DNA of 64,000 nt from Bacteroidaceae bacterium (lineage in GTDB: Bacteria > Bacteroidota > Bacteroidia > Bacteroidales > Bacteroidaceae): contig JAFUVE010000038.1 in NCBI GenBank assembly GCA_017483765.1, forward strand, positions 1-64,000. Reading direction: 5' to 3'. Each line of letters starts with the position of its first letter. The stretch's first letter is position 1. The position numbers and the translations under genes were made by a program. Shown in pieces: positions 26,215 to 34,644 of this stretch. Under the pieces are notes generated by a model. It was not told the origin of the DNA, searched no databases, and was given only the letters and a program-made list of their open reading frames with translations.

Positions 26215-26875
26215 AGCCTGTCCTCAAAATTTTTAATTTTTTTGTTATTAACCATATTTATTCTTTTAATATTAATTATTTAGTCAGCCAAAAGCCTGAT
26301 TTTCTTTTCTTTGTCGATGCAAAGTTACGCAATAATAATTTTTCAGCCAATAGCATAAACAATTTATTTGCTTTTTATTACAAAATTATTTTTTTACTGT
26401 TTTTCCCAATGGGGGACTGTGACTCTTTATCTGATGATGCTATGCTATAGGAATGAGGAAATAAAAGGATTTTCTCGATTTGTAAGGTTGAATAAACATG
26501 GAAACTGATCAGCACAATCGTGCCTTATTGTCTTTTGTGTGCCCCTTGACGGGGCTGAAATTTTACAGAAACGTATAAATCATTCAAATTTTGCTTTTTC
26601 GACCTCACGTCTGAAAATTTTTTAATTGCGAAAAATTTCGCAACGAAAAATTTCGCAAACATGAATAACCTTTATCAAACGGCTTGCCCGCAATGGGTAT
26701 ATCATTCATTCTGCTAAGTATGTGATAGAAGATTCAATTTTCAGAGCTTGGATTGAACGGAATCAGCTATAGCCGTATGATTCTGTTGGTTCTGAGGGGG
26801 GGAATTTCCCGTACGAATAGGAAAAATCCCCTTGAAAGATAGGAATAATCAGTTGGGGGAGTGGAAGAAAGGTGG
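26215..26875. other. AT-rich intergenic region
   Basis: No gene seen. It holds a perfect palindrome TTGCGAAAAATTTCGCAA (26626-26643), immediately repeated in part (26644-26658), and homopolymer G runs. It may be a remnant or boundary of the AT-rich cassette. Confidence 0.5.
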
Positions 26876-26883
26876 TAATTTTG
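26876..26883 (+). promoter_or_regulatory. -7 box (TAATTTTG) before small lipoprotein
   Basis: Matches TAnnTTTG, 38 bases before the ATG at 26922. The -33 element at the right distance reads GTTG, so the promoter is imperfect. Confidence 0.55.
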
Positions 26884-26921
26884 CAGTGTCAAAACGAAAT
26901 ATTAACGATTAAACTCCTGAT

Positions 26922-27086
26922 ATGATTATGAAAAGGTATAGAAACATACTGACCGTGATTGCCATCGCGCTTTTCACAGTGCTTTGCCTGTCGAGCTGCT
27001 TCTGCTGCTATGACGATTACTATGAGCCGCTCCCGCGCCCTTACCGTTATCACTACCGCTACCATCACAGACCCTACTATTATTAG
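26922..27086 (+). CDS. Tiny His/Tyr/Arg-rich lipoprotein 1
   Basis: 54 residues. Signal peptide with a lipobox LSSC (Cys26), then CCYDDYYEPLPRPYRYHYRY and a His/Tyr tail to YYY. The mature part is only about 28 residues, with many His, Tyr and Arg, so metal or heme binding or a surface coating role is possible. It has its own -7 box and is followed by a related gene (27274-27432). Such short genes are usually missed. ATG at 26922 or the in-frame ATG at 26928 may be the start. Confidence 0.7.
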   Translation: MIMKRYRNILTVIAIALFTVLCLSSCFCCYDDYYEPLPRPYRYHYRYHHRPYYY

Positions 27087-27204
27087 TTTAAAGTGGTATT
27101 AGTTTAAAGGTGAAAGTTTAAAGTTTAAAGTGGACATTAGTTTGAGTATGAAAGTGGCAGTCAACAGAGAATGAGATCCTGATTGCGGATTTTTCAGCAA
27201 ACAT

Positions 27205-27235
27205 TTTGCAGTTCACAAAAAAATGCCTATTTTTG
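27205..27235 (+). promoter_or_regulatory. Promoter of small lipoprotein 2
   Basis: TTTG (27205-27208), 19-base spacer, TATTTTTG (27228-27235), 38 bases before the ATG at 27274. Confidence 0.75.
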
Positions 27236-27273
27236 CAGAAGGATGAATTATTAACATATACAACCAGTAGATT

Positions 27274-27432
27274 ATGAAGAAGATAAAACATCTACTCGCA
27301 GTGATCGCGACTGCAACCGCCATGGCAGCCCTGCTGTCGAGTTGCTGGGGATGGTACGACTGGGATGATCCAGGCCCTTATCACCATCGTCCTCACCACC
27401 ACCATCATCACCGTCCCGGACCACGGTATTGA
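27274..27432 (+). CDS. Tiny lipoprotein 2 with natural hexahistidine
   Basis: 52 residues. Basic MKKIKH, hydrophobic stretch, lipobox LSSC (Cys24), then a Trp/Asp segment WGWYDWDDPGPY and a tail with six consecutive His (41-46) ending RPGPRY. It resembles the 26922 gene in length, lipobox position and aromatic/His tail, so the pair may be an old duplication. Six His residues suggest transition-metal binding at the outer surface or periplasm, which is inference. It has its own promoter and ends 50 bases before a bidirectional terminator. Confidence 0.75.
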   Translation: MKKIKHLLAVIATATAMAALLSSCWGWYDWDDPGPYHHRPHHHHHHRPGPRY

Positions 27433-27482
27433 TTTTCCTCCATCGTGCCATAAGATTCCTCCATGGCAAAAAGATATTCAAC

Positions 27483-27516
27483 AAAAAAAACAGCGGACTT
27501 CTCCGCTGTTTTTTTG
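27483..27516. terminator. Bidirectional rho-independent terminator
   Basis: ACAGCGGA / TCCGCTGT stem (27490-27497, 27502-27509), preceded by eight A and followed by seven T, so it can stop transcription from both the lipoprotein and the convergent SH3b gene. Confidence 0.9.
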
Positions 27517-27532
27517 TATATGGCAGGTTCTC

Positions 27533-27922
27533 TTATTTCAAATATCCGTCTCCTCCGCATTTGGGGCAGTTTTCCAGATAGTCGCCGATTTGGACTTCTC
27601 CAATGCCCTTGCATCGCTGACAGATGGAGGCAGGCCGCAGGTATTGTGCCGACACCCATCCTTCGAACTCTCCCACCGTAGGGTATATCACCCTGACGTA
27701 GCAGAATCCGTTGCGTTTCTTTCCCAGACTGACTGCCACCATCCCTTTGTTCATCTGGACTTTGGTGGTGGGGTCGTTTTTGTACTCGCATACGAAGCCG
27801 TAGTTCTTGCCAGGTCCTTTACGCACGTTCACGTGGTTGCCGGTGCAGACAAATCCCCTCTGCTGTGCGCTTGCTGCCGCCATAGTCAGCAACAGCATCA
27901 ACAGGATTGTAATTCTTTTCAT
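27533..27922 (-). CDS. Secreted SH3b-domain protein with zinc-ribbon tail
   Basis: 129 residues. Signal peptide to ASAQ (about 20). A bacterial SH3 domain (about 25-95, with VNVRKGPGKNYG and EGWVSAQYL) usually binds peptidoglycan stems. The C-terminal 35 residues hold CQRCKGIG and CPKCGGDG, a four-Cys zinc module of the DnaJ CxxCxGxG kind. A similar zinc tail ends the MORN protein at 54573-55652. Monocistronic, ending at the bidirectional terminator. Confidence 0.8.
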   Translation of the reverse strand: MKRITILLMLLLTMAAASAQQRGFVCTGNHVNVRKGPGKNYGFVCEYKNDPTTKVQMNKGMVAVSLGKKRNGFCYVRVIYPTVGEFEGWVSAQYLRPASICQRCKGIGEVQIGDYLENCPKCGGDGYLK

Positions 27923-28144
27923 TTTTTGATCTTGTTTTTAGGTGTTATGAAATCGTGAAAATTTGGTTTCCTCAATTATGTGATGAAGAGACGAAGTATT
28001 GCCTCCTACCTTTTTCTGCTCGTTCTCAATTTTTGTATTCGTTTGTCTGTCAATGGATTCCATATACTTCTATGATTATCGTTCACAAAGATAATCTTTC
28101 TGGACGATAATATCAAATTTTTCAACAAAAATATTTTGGAAAGA

Positions 28145-28195
28145 ATGAAATATAGTAACAGTTAAAGAATAAGTTGCCTCGTTTTGGTATCTTTG
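28145..28195 (+). repeat. Partial dispersed repeat with -7 box
   Basis: About 40 bases (ATATAGTAACAGTTAAAG..., AGTTGCCTCGTTTT) match, in the opposite orientation, the right end of the MITE-like element at 33781-33864 and its flank. It is followed by TATCTTTG (28188-28195), a promoter-like -7 box that leads to no gene. Confidence 0.55.
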
Positions 28196-28231
28196 CCCTT
28201 GAAAATTGACTTTAGCGAATCATCATCGTGA

Positions 28232-28394
28232 TTGACTTCGTCGAATCTCCTACGCCTCAACAATGCTCAAGCAAGCTTGGCATTGTATTCGGCTTAATCG
28301 GAGATTTGACTTCGTCGAATCTCCTACGCCTCAACAATGCTCAAGCAAGCTTGGCATAGTGTTTAGCTTAATCGGAGATTTGACTTCGTCGAAT
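28232..28394. repeat. 74-bp tandem repeat (two full, one partial unit)
   Basis: Units start at 28232, 28306 and 28380 with TTGACTTCGTCGAAT. Each contains GCTCAAGCAAGCTTGGC, an imperfect palindrome also found at about 30350 and, more degenerate, at 30425. Units 1 and 2 differ at only a few positions. Confidence 0.85.
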
Positions 28395-28395
28395 A

Positions 28396-28793
28396 ATTTT
28401 TTTCCTATATCGCGAAAGAAAAAAGCGTGAAAGTGGTCGCGGTTGTATGTTTTTTGGTACAACGGCGACCGTTTTCGTGTGTCTGTTTGGTTTTGTCGGG
28501 CCTGAAATCGAAGTGTTTCTTTCACCCGTCTTCGGGCGTCGAGCCCTCGACGGGTGGCGCGGCCGAGACTGCCACGCCCCCAGCCGATGTCCTTTCGGGC
28601 TGCGGAGGGAGAATCAGATGGTGATTTGGTCTGCTGTCAACGAATAATCAATGTTTCTATTGGTGACAGCGTGTTGAGGGTGTAAATTCGGTGGTAAGCA
28701 GAAAATAAATTGTAAAGTGCAGATTGCATGATGGCAATAAAGTAAGTTCGATTGGTCAGAAATGGCAAATAAAGAAATCTTAACGTATTTTGT
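28396..28793. other. Non-coding region before gdhA with hairpin and GC-rich fragment
   Basis: No gene. A strong hairpin pairs GGTCGC-G-GTTGTA with TACAAC-G-GCGACC (28435-28470). A GC-rich stretch (about 28555-28622) shares GAGAC, CCAGCCGATGTCCT and TCGG with 55990-56040 and resembles the dispersed GGCGAGACGCCC-type intergenic element. Confidence 0.55.
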
Positions 28794-28824
28794 TTGGTGG
28801 TGAATGGAAAAATGCTTAATTTTG
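28794..28824 (+). promoter_or_regulatory. Promoter of gdhA
   Basis: TTTG (28794-28797), 19 bases, TAATTTTG (28817-28824). The leader then holds a hairpin, GGGCCG with CGGCCT (28838-28870), followed by TTTTATT, which could attenuate transcription before the ATG at 28902. Confidence 0.8.
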
Positions 28825-28901
28825 CCGTTGAGAAAAGGGCCGTTCGGGAATTAAGTTCCAAAAGCGGCCTGTTTTATTAACCCCAGATAAATACATATAC
28901 T

Positions 28902-30239
28902 ATGGAAGTTGACAAAATCATGCACGACCTGGAGGCAAAACATCCGGGTGAGCAGGAGTATCTTCAGGCAGTCCGCGAGGTGCTGCTGTCAGTAAAGGAT
29001 GTGTATAACCAGCATCCTGAGTTTGAGAAGGCCAAGATTATCGAACGTATCGTGGAGCCTGAGCGTGTGATCACGTTCAGAGTCCCGTGGGTGGACGACA
29101 AGGGCGAGGTCCATGTGAACCTGGGCTACCGCGTTCAGTTCAACAGTGCGATAGGCCCGTATAAGGGCGGCCTTCGGTTCCACCGTTCGGTGAACCTTTC
29201 GATATTGAAGTTCCTGGGTTTTGAGCAGACGTTCAAGAACGCGCTGACCACACTCCCGATGGGCGGTGGCAAAGGCGGCAGCGACTTCTCCATCCGTGGA
29301 CGTAGTGACAACGAGATCATGCGGTTCTGCCAGGCGTTCATGACAGAGCTGTACAAGAACATAGGTCCTGACGAGGACGTTCCAGCCGGCGATATCGGCG
29401 TGGGTGCTCGTGAGATCGGTTATCTGTTTGGCATGTATAAGAAGCTGACGCGTCAGTTCCAGGGCGTGCTGACAGGCAAGGGCCTGGAGTGGGGCGGCAG
29501 CCGCATCCGTCCTGAGGCCACTGGCTATGGCGCCATCTATTTCGTGAACCATATGCTGGCTTCGAAAGGCGACTCTATCGCTGGCAAGACCGTTGCTCTG
29601 AGTGGCTTCGGCAACGTAGCATGGGGCGCGGCAAAGAAAGCGACGGAGCTGGGTGCGAAGGTCATCACCATCAGCGGTCCGGACGGCTATATCTATGATG
29701 AGGCAGGACTTGACGCAGAGAAGATCGCCTATATGCTGGAGCTGCGCGCCAGTGGCGAGGATATCTGCGAGCCTTACGCCAGCGAGTTCCCCGGCTCGGA
29801 ATTCTTTGCCGGCAAGCGTCCATGGGAATGCCAAGCCGATATCTACCTGCCTTGTGCCACCCAGAACGAGCTGAATCTGGCTGACGCCGAGTCGATTCTT
29901 TCGTGGAATCCGCTGTGCGTGGCAGAGGTGTCGAATATGGGCTGTACGGCAGAAGCCGCTGAGCTGTTCGTGGCGAAGAAGGTGCTGTTTGCCCCTGGCA
30001 AGGCCGTGAATGCCGGCGGTGTGGCGACGAGCGGTCTGGAGATGACGCAGAACTCGATGCGCCTGAGCTGGAGCGACCAGGAAGTGGACGACAAGCTGCA
30101 CTATATCATGAAGTCCATCCATGAGCAGTGCGTGAAGTACGGTACGGAGCCAGATGGCTACGTGGACTACGTGAAGGGTGCAAACGTGGCTGGATTCATG
30201 AAAGTGGCGAAGGCCATGATGGCGCAGGGCATCGTGTAG
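28902..30239 (+). CDS. gdhA: NADP-type glutamate dehydrogenase
   Basis: 445 residues, the length of hexameric bacterial GdhA. It makes glutamate from 2-oxoglutarate and ammonium. Seen: substrate/catalytic segment GGGKGGSDF, the region DVPAGDIGVGAREIGYLFG, and a nucleotide-binding Rossmann motif GFGNVAWGAAKKATELGA in the second half; C-terminal helix NVAGFMKVAKAMM. Strong codon bias and a consensus promoter with a leader hairpin suggest high expression. Complete and ordinary; the NADP preference is a family inference. Confidence 0.96.
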   Translation: MEVDKIMHDLEAKHPGEQEYLQAVREVLLSVKDVYNQHPEFEKAKIIERIVEPERVITFRVPWVDDKGEVHVNLGYRVQFNSAIGPYKGGLRFHRSVNLSILKFLGFEQTFKNALTTLPMGGGKGGSDFSIRGRSDNEIMRFCQAFMTELYKNIGPDEDVPAGDIGVGAREIGYLFGMYKKLTRQFQGVLTGKGLEWGGSRIRPEATGYGAIYFVNHMLASKGDSIAGKTVALSGFGNVAWGAAKKATELGAKVITISGPDGYIYDEAGLDAEKIAYMLELRASGEDICEPYASEFPGSEFFAGKRPWECQADIYLPCATQNELNLADAESILSWNPLCVAEVSNMGCTAEAAELFVAKKVLFAPGKAVNAGGVATSGLEMTQNSMRLSWSDQEVDDKLHYIMKSIHEQCVKYGTEPDGYVDYVKGANVAGFMKVAKAMMAQGIV

Positions 30240-30610
30240 GGTTTGAAATTTGAGGTTTGAGATTTGAGGTTTGGCCATCCGGACGTTTTCTTTGAGATTT
30301 GAGGTTTATTAGCATGATTTTCGGCTGCACTCAACATAGCTCAAGCAAGCTTGGCTCTGTGTTCGTTTGCACGAAAATTGAGATTTGAGATTTCGCTCCG
30401 CAGGATTCTGTCACGACTCGGAAATGCTCAAGCGAACTTGACATTTCACTCGCTGCTCCAGAATCTTCGCCATCCGGACGCTTGCTTTGAGATTTGAAGC
30501 CTGGTGCCTCACATTCTGTGCCATTTGAATGCCAGTCGTGGCAGGTTGTCGTCTTGTCTTCTTGCCTTCGAGAAAAGATGTAATTTTATTGGTAACTTAA
30601 TATAACATTC
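30240..30610. repeat. Repeat-rich intergenic region after gdhA
   Basis: No gene. It contains GATTTGAGGTTTG simple repeats, two copies of GCCATCCGGACG followed by CTTTGAGATTTGA (about 30273 and 30468), two copies of the GCTCAAGC...CTTG palindrome (about 30350 and 30425), and a 58-base stretch (30508-30565) similar to 33788-33845. Confidence 0.7.
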
Positions 30611-30640
30611 AGTCAATTAATTAATTATTAAAAAAAGAGA

Positions 30641-31321
30641 ATGAAAAAACTATTTTTAGCCACCTTGCTAATGATGGCTGCGGGCGTGAGCCGCGGCCAG
30701 GGGAATTTGTACGACCTCTCGGTGTATGAGAAGAAGGGATATCCAGAAGGCCTTTCGGCCTATATCGCCCAAAGCGAAGAGGGCGACGTGCTGCTCTCGA
30801 TATTCGAAGGTACGCGTATGTCACAACTGATTAACGTGGGATATGTGGACGTGAACACTTATGGAGATGCCAACGTGAAAGTGGTGCATTTTCTCGACGT
30901 GAACTACGACGGCTATCCCGACATCCTGGTGGGCAAGGACGGTCCGCGGTGCGGTCTCGCCTCCGTCATCTATAATCCTCAGACGAAGAAATACGACTAC
31001 GAGACCGACGGTGTGATTCTTCAGAGCCCGCTGTTCGACCCTGCCAACAAAGTGATTTACAGTCATGGCGCCGGCAGTGCCGCCCAGTATTACATCACCC
31101 GCGTGTTCCCCTCTGGCCAGCGTCTGCTGACTGACCGCTCCCTGCGTATCACTTCCGACCTGGCAGGCTATAACGCCAACACCGACCCTCAGTTCCGTGC
31201 CGCACATAAGTACGACATTGTGAATGCCGAGGGTAAGTATCTGAACGAAGGCTGGAACGACCGCATGAAGCTGCCCGCCGAGTGGCAGCGCCTGCTGAAG
31301 GCTACAGGCTTGGAGGAATAG
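30641..31321 (+). CDS. Secreted FG-GAP-like protein, function unknown
   Basis: 226 residues with a signal peptide (MKKLFLATLLMMAAG, cleavage near SRGQG). A calcium-binding-like FG-GAP segment FLDVNYDGYPDILVG lies at about 90. The rest is beta-rich with many aromatic residues. No enzyme motif. Such single-blade FG-GAP proteins are common small secreted proteins of Prevotella. It is preceded by repeat-rich DNA and ends before a strong terminator. Confidence 0.7.
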   Translation: MKKLFLATLLMMAAGVSRGQGNLYDLSVYEKKGYPEGLSAYIAQSEEGDVLLSIFEGTRMSQLINVGYVDVNTYGDANVKVVHFLDVNYDGYPDILVGKDGPRCGLASVIYNPQTKKYDYETDGVILQSPLFDPANKVIYSHGAGSAAQYYITRVFPSGQRLLTDRSLRITSDLAGYNANTDPQFRAAHKYDIVNAEGKYLNEGWNDRMKLPAEWQRLLKATGLEE

Positions 31322-31365
31322 TGATTTTTGAAGTTTGAACTTTTGTCTTTATTTTGACCAATAAT

Positions 31366-31409
31366 AAAATCCGCCCCTGCTGAATCACTGTTCAGCAGGG
31401 GCGGATTTT
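31366..31409. terminator. Bidirectional terminator between convergent genes
   Basis: A 19-bp perfect inverted repeat (31366-31384 with 31391-31409) starting AAAATCCGCC and ending GGCGGATTTT, 6-base loop; serves the 30641 gene and aspS. Confidence 0.93.
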
Positions 31410-31432
31410 CAGTATTTGATATGAGCTTGTGC

Positions 31433-33190
31433 TTATTCCTTGACATTGAGGTTGAGACAGAGCTCGTCGAGCTGCTTCTGGTCGATGGCTGAAGGCGCGT
31501 CGAGCATGACATCACGTCCGGAGTTGTTCTTCGGGAATGCGATGCAGTCGCGGATGGAGTCGAGTCCTGCGAAGATGCTGACCCAGCGGTCGAGTCCGTA
31601 GGCGAGTCCTCCGTGTGGCGGCGCTCCATATTTGAAGGCGTTCATCAGGAATCCGAACTGCTCCTGTGCTTTCTCCGGCGTGAAACCGAGTATCTCGAAC
31701 ATCTTCTCCTGCAGCTGCGGGTCGTGGATACGGATGGAACCACCTCCGACTTCCACTCCGTTGCATACCATGTCGTATGCGTCGGCGCGAACGGCAGCCG
31801 GGTCGGTGTCGAGCAGATGGATGTCCTCGTCCATAGGGTGGGTGAAGGGGTGGTGCATGGCCATGAGCCGCTGCTCCTCGTCGCTCCATTCGAACATCGG
31901 GAACTCAGTGACCCACAACAGTGCGAACTTGTTTTTGTCGCGCAGTCCGAGTCGCTCTCCCATCTCGAGACGGAGCTCACAGAGCTGCTTGCGCGTCTTC
32001 ATCGCGTCGTCGCCAGAGAGGATGAGGATGAGCTCGCCCGGGTTTGCCTGCATCTTCTCTTTGAGCTGCTGCAGGATGGTCTGGTCGTAGAATTTGTCGA
32101 CGCTGGACTTGACGGTGCCGTCTTCCTGCACGCGGGCATATACCAGTCCTTTGGCTCCGATTTGCGGACGCTTGACGAAGTCGGTGAGTTGGTCGAGCTG
32201 CTTGCGGGTGTAGACGGCGCATCCTGGAGCACAGATACCTCCGATGTATGCCGCATTGTCGAATACGGGGAAGCTTCCGGACTTGAGGATGTCGTCGAGT
32301 TCCACGAACTCCATGCCGAATCGCATATCCGGCTTGTCGCTGCCGAAGCGGCGCATGGCCTCAGCCCATGGCAGGCGTAGGAACGGCTGATCGAACTCCA
32401 CGCCGCGGAGGGTCTTGAAGAGGTGCTTGGCCATTCCCTCGAAGGTCTGTATGATGTCTTCCTGGGTTACGAACGACATCTCGCAGTCAATCTGCGTGAA
32501 TTCCGGCTGTCGGTCGGCACGCAGGTCTTCGTCGCGGAAGCATTTCACGATTTGGAAATAGCGGTCGAATCCCGACACCATAAGCAGCTGCTTGAGGGTC
32601 TGCGGACTCTGAGGCAGGGCATAGAACTGTCCCGGGTTCATGCGAGAGGGCACGACGAAGTCGCGTGCTCCCTCCGGAGTTGAGCCGATGAGCATAGGTG
32701 TCTCGACCTCGAGGAATCCGAGGTTGGACAGGTAGTTTCTCACCTCGATACACATACGGTGTCTGAGTTCCAGATTCTTGCGTACTGCCGCACGGCGCAG
32801 GTCGAGGTAGCGGTATTTCATCCTTATGTCATCGCCTCCGTCGGTGTTGTCCTCGATGGTGAACGGCGGTATCTCGCTCTCGTTGAGAATGTTGAGTTTC
32901 GTTGCGATGATTTCGATGTCGCCGGTCGGGATGTTTTTGTTCTTGCTGTATCGTTCGTTGACGGTACCTTCCACTTGGATGACGAACTCACGTCCGAGCT
33001 TGTTGGCAGCCGCGCAGAGTTCGGCGTTGGTTTCCTCGTTGAACACGAGCTGTGTGATGCCATAGCGGTCGCGCAGGTCGACAAAGGTCATGGCACCCAT
33101 CTTGCGTACTCGCTGCACCCATCCCGCCAGCGTAACGCTTTCGCCGGCGTTGGTCAGTCGCAGTTCTCCGCATGTTTTCGTTCTGTACAT
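31433..33190 (-). CDS. aspS: Aspartyl-tRNA synthetase
   Basis: 585 residues, the standard bacterial form. N-terminal OB-fold anticodon-binding domain ([20 protein letters not shown], about 17-36), class II catalytic core with motif 2 [16 protein letters not shown], a bacterial insertion (GAD) domain around 290-430, and class II motif 3 GLAYGLDRW near the C-terminus. It charges tRNA-Asp. A TAACTTTG -7 box lies upstream at 33227-33234 on the minus strand, followed further upstream by a GAATGAA microsatellite. Complete and ordinary. Confidence 0.96.
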   Translation of the reverse strand: MYRTKTCGELRLTNAGESVTLAGWVQRVRKMGAMTFVDLRDRYGITQLVFNEETNAELCAAANKLGREFVIQVEGTVNERYSKNKNIPTGDIEIIATKLNILNESEIPPFTIEDNTDGGDDIRMKYRYLDLRRAAVRKNLELRHRMCIEVRNYLSNLGFLEVETPMLIGSTPEGARDFVVPSRMNPGQFYALPQSPQTLKQLLMVSGFDRYFQIVKCFRDEDLRADRQPEFTQIDCEMSFVTQEDIIQTFEGMAKHLFKTLRGVEFDQPFLRLPWAEAMRRFGSDKPDMRFGMEFVELDDILKSGSFPVFDNAAYIGGICAPGCAVYTRKQLDQLTDFVKRPQIGAKGLVYARVQEDGTVKSSVDKFYDQTILQQLKEKMQANPGELILILSGDDAMKTRKQLCELRLEMGERLGLRDKNKFALLWVTEFPMFEWSDEEQRLMAMHHPFTHPMDEDIHLLDTDPAAVRADAYDMVCNGVEVGGGSIRIHDPQLQEKMFEILGFTPEKAQEQFGFLMNAFKYGAPPHGGLAYGLDRWVSIFAGLDSIRDCIAFPKNNSGRDVMLDAPSAIDQKQLDELCLNLNVKE

Positions 33191-33434
33191 ATATTCTTAT
33201 TTATTGATAGTTTATGATATTTTCCGCAAAGTTACGAAATTTAAATGAAGAATGAAGAATGAAGAATGAAGAATCTTCAAAAAGAAGAGAGAATAGTGCA
33301 TGAATATTCCCTAAAACATTTCTTTAGTGTATTCTGCATGTCCGTCTTTAGGGAATGTTTGCAATAGTTTATTCGAAGAGTTGGTCGAGGCAAATTAATG
33401 AAAAATCCTTTGTTTAAGCAAGCTTTTTGTTGAA

Positions 33435-33765
33435 AAATCAGCTAAAAGTGGTGAATTTTCATAGATTTAGCTGATTTTGTCGGATGAAAATCAGCTAAAA
33501 GTGGTAAAAAATGATAGATTTGGCTGATTTTGCCGGACGAAAATCAGCTAAAAGTGGTAAAAAATATTAGATTTGGCTGATTTTGTCGGATGAAAATCAG
33601 CTAAAAGTGGTGAAAAATGATAGATTTGGCTGGTTTCGTCGGATGAAAATCAGCTAAAAGTGGTGAAAAATGATAGATTTGGCTGATTTTGTCGGATGAA
33701 AATCAGCTAAAAGTGGTGAAAAATGATAGATTTGGCTGATTTTTGATGGATGAAAATCAGCTAAG
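33435..33765. repeat. Tandem array of 53-bp hairpin units
   Basis: AAATCAGCTAA recurs at 33435, 33486, 33539, 33592, 33645, 33698 and 33752, i.e. steps of 51, 53, 53, 53, 53 and 54. Each unit carries AAAATCAGC at one end and GCTGATTTT about 35 bases later, so each can fold as a hairpin. Between them lie the conserved AAAGTGGT and GATAGATTTG segments. Unlike a CRISPR, no variable spacer exists: the whole unit is conserved. No reading frame runs through it. Confidence 0.92.
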
Positions 33766-33780
33766 TAATATTTAAATAAC

Positions 33781-33864
33781 AACTTGCCTCAGTTTCTGTC
33801 CTATTGGAATGGCAGACATAGCAGAGTGTCGTCTTGTCTTCTCGTCTAAATAAAACGAGGCAAC
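33781..33864. repeat. MITE-like 84-bp element with inverted ends
   Basis: Left end AACTTGCCTCAGTTT and right end AAAACGAGGCAACT are imperfect inverted repeats. The internal part (33788-33845, with TGTCGTCTTGTCTTCT) is repeated at 30508-30565, and the right end plus flank is repeated inverted at 28145-28185. It encodes nothing. Confidence 0.6.
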
Positions 33865-34033
33865 TAATTATTTTAACAGTTACTGAATATTGCTTATCAA
33901 GAAATATAGGATTATAGAATTATTTTATTTATTAGTCAAATAATAAAGTTAGTACAATGTTAAGAATATATTATTAGTTTTTAAAGCATAAAACTAAAAT
34001 TTACAATACTTAAGATATTTTTTCTGTTTTTTA

Positions 34034-34065
34034 TTTGCGAATTTAATATAAAGTGTTTATCTTTG
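34034..34065 (+). promoter_or_regulatory. Promoter of structured RNA copy B
   Basis: TTTG (34034-34037), 20-base spacer, TATCTTTG (34058-34065): a full Bacteroidota promoter. Transcription should start near 34071-34073. Confidence 0.85.
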
Positions 34066-34071
34066 CAATGT

Positions 34072-34455
34072 CAGAGCCCACGAAGGGACCTTTTTACAAA
34101 TGGAAACAGGGAGGGTGATGACACGACATATTTAAAGACGTTTGCCAAACGTCTTGTCTTTGACATCTAAGAATCTAGCAAATTCAAAAACGATATCGTC
34201 AAGGATCAAGACAACGGTAGATGCCTGGGATGTGATATATTTATCTACATCTGTTATATTAATTGTATGGACCTCGTCCCGATATTAGTTTGAATAATAT
34301 ATTCATGAGTAGTATGGTGACAGGCTAAGTATAATTTATAATAAGGTGTAATACATATTCATATCTGCGTGGGCTCTACGTTGTTCGTTCTACGATATCG
34401 GGCAATGCTAGAGCCTTTAGGTGTGAGACGGACAACTGGTACTCACGCTTTTTTT
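34072..34455 (+). ncRNA. Structured RNA, copy B (unassigned family)
   Basis: About 384 nt between a consensus promoter and a T7 run (34449-34455). Same plan as copy A: a hairpin GACGTTTG-C-CAAACGTC, then a long stem (34151-34164 with 34198-34212) enclosing AGAATCTAGCAAATTC, a variable middle, and a 3' domain closed by GCGTG (34367-34371) and CACGC (34444-34448) with an inner arm GGCTCTA / TAGAGCC. Stem bases differ from copy A while pairing is kept. No coding potential. It precedes the leucine-rich repeat gene by 190 bases on the same strand, as copy A precedes the Mod gene. Identity with a catalogued RNA family could not be established. Confidence 0.72.
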
Positions 34456-34644
34456 GTGCCGTTTTTTACCTTGGAATGGTACTCTTTCAATAATCACAGA
34501 TTATTAGCGTACTGACATGGTGGACAAGCCATAGTCTATGGGATAATACAAAGATTTTTCAATATATGTCCCAAAAACGAAAATAATTGAAGTTATAGGA
34601 GAAGTACTTAATTATATATTTACAGTGTAAAAAATGATTAGCAT
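34456..34644. other. Spacer between RNA B and the signalling cluster
   Basis: AT-rich and no gene. No clear TAnnTTTG promoter was found, so the cluster may be transcribed by read-through of the RNA promoter. Confidence 0.45.

Noticed and set aside
26626..26658. Palindromic TTGCGAAA-AA-TTTCGCAA as attachment site or origin
   Set aside because: A perfect palindrome with a partial repeat, but no integrase, DnaA-box cluster or replication gene is near.
28989..30278. 429-codon minus-strand frame opposite gdhA
   Set aside because: Produced by the codon bias of the highly biased gdhA gene; no start context or family.
33435..33765. CRISPR array
   Set aside because: Regular spacing was suggestive, but the whole 53-bp unit is conserved and no variable spacers or cas genes exist.
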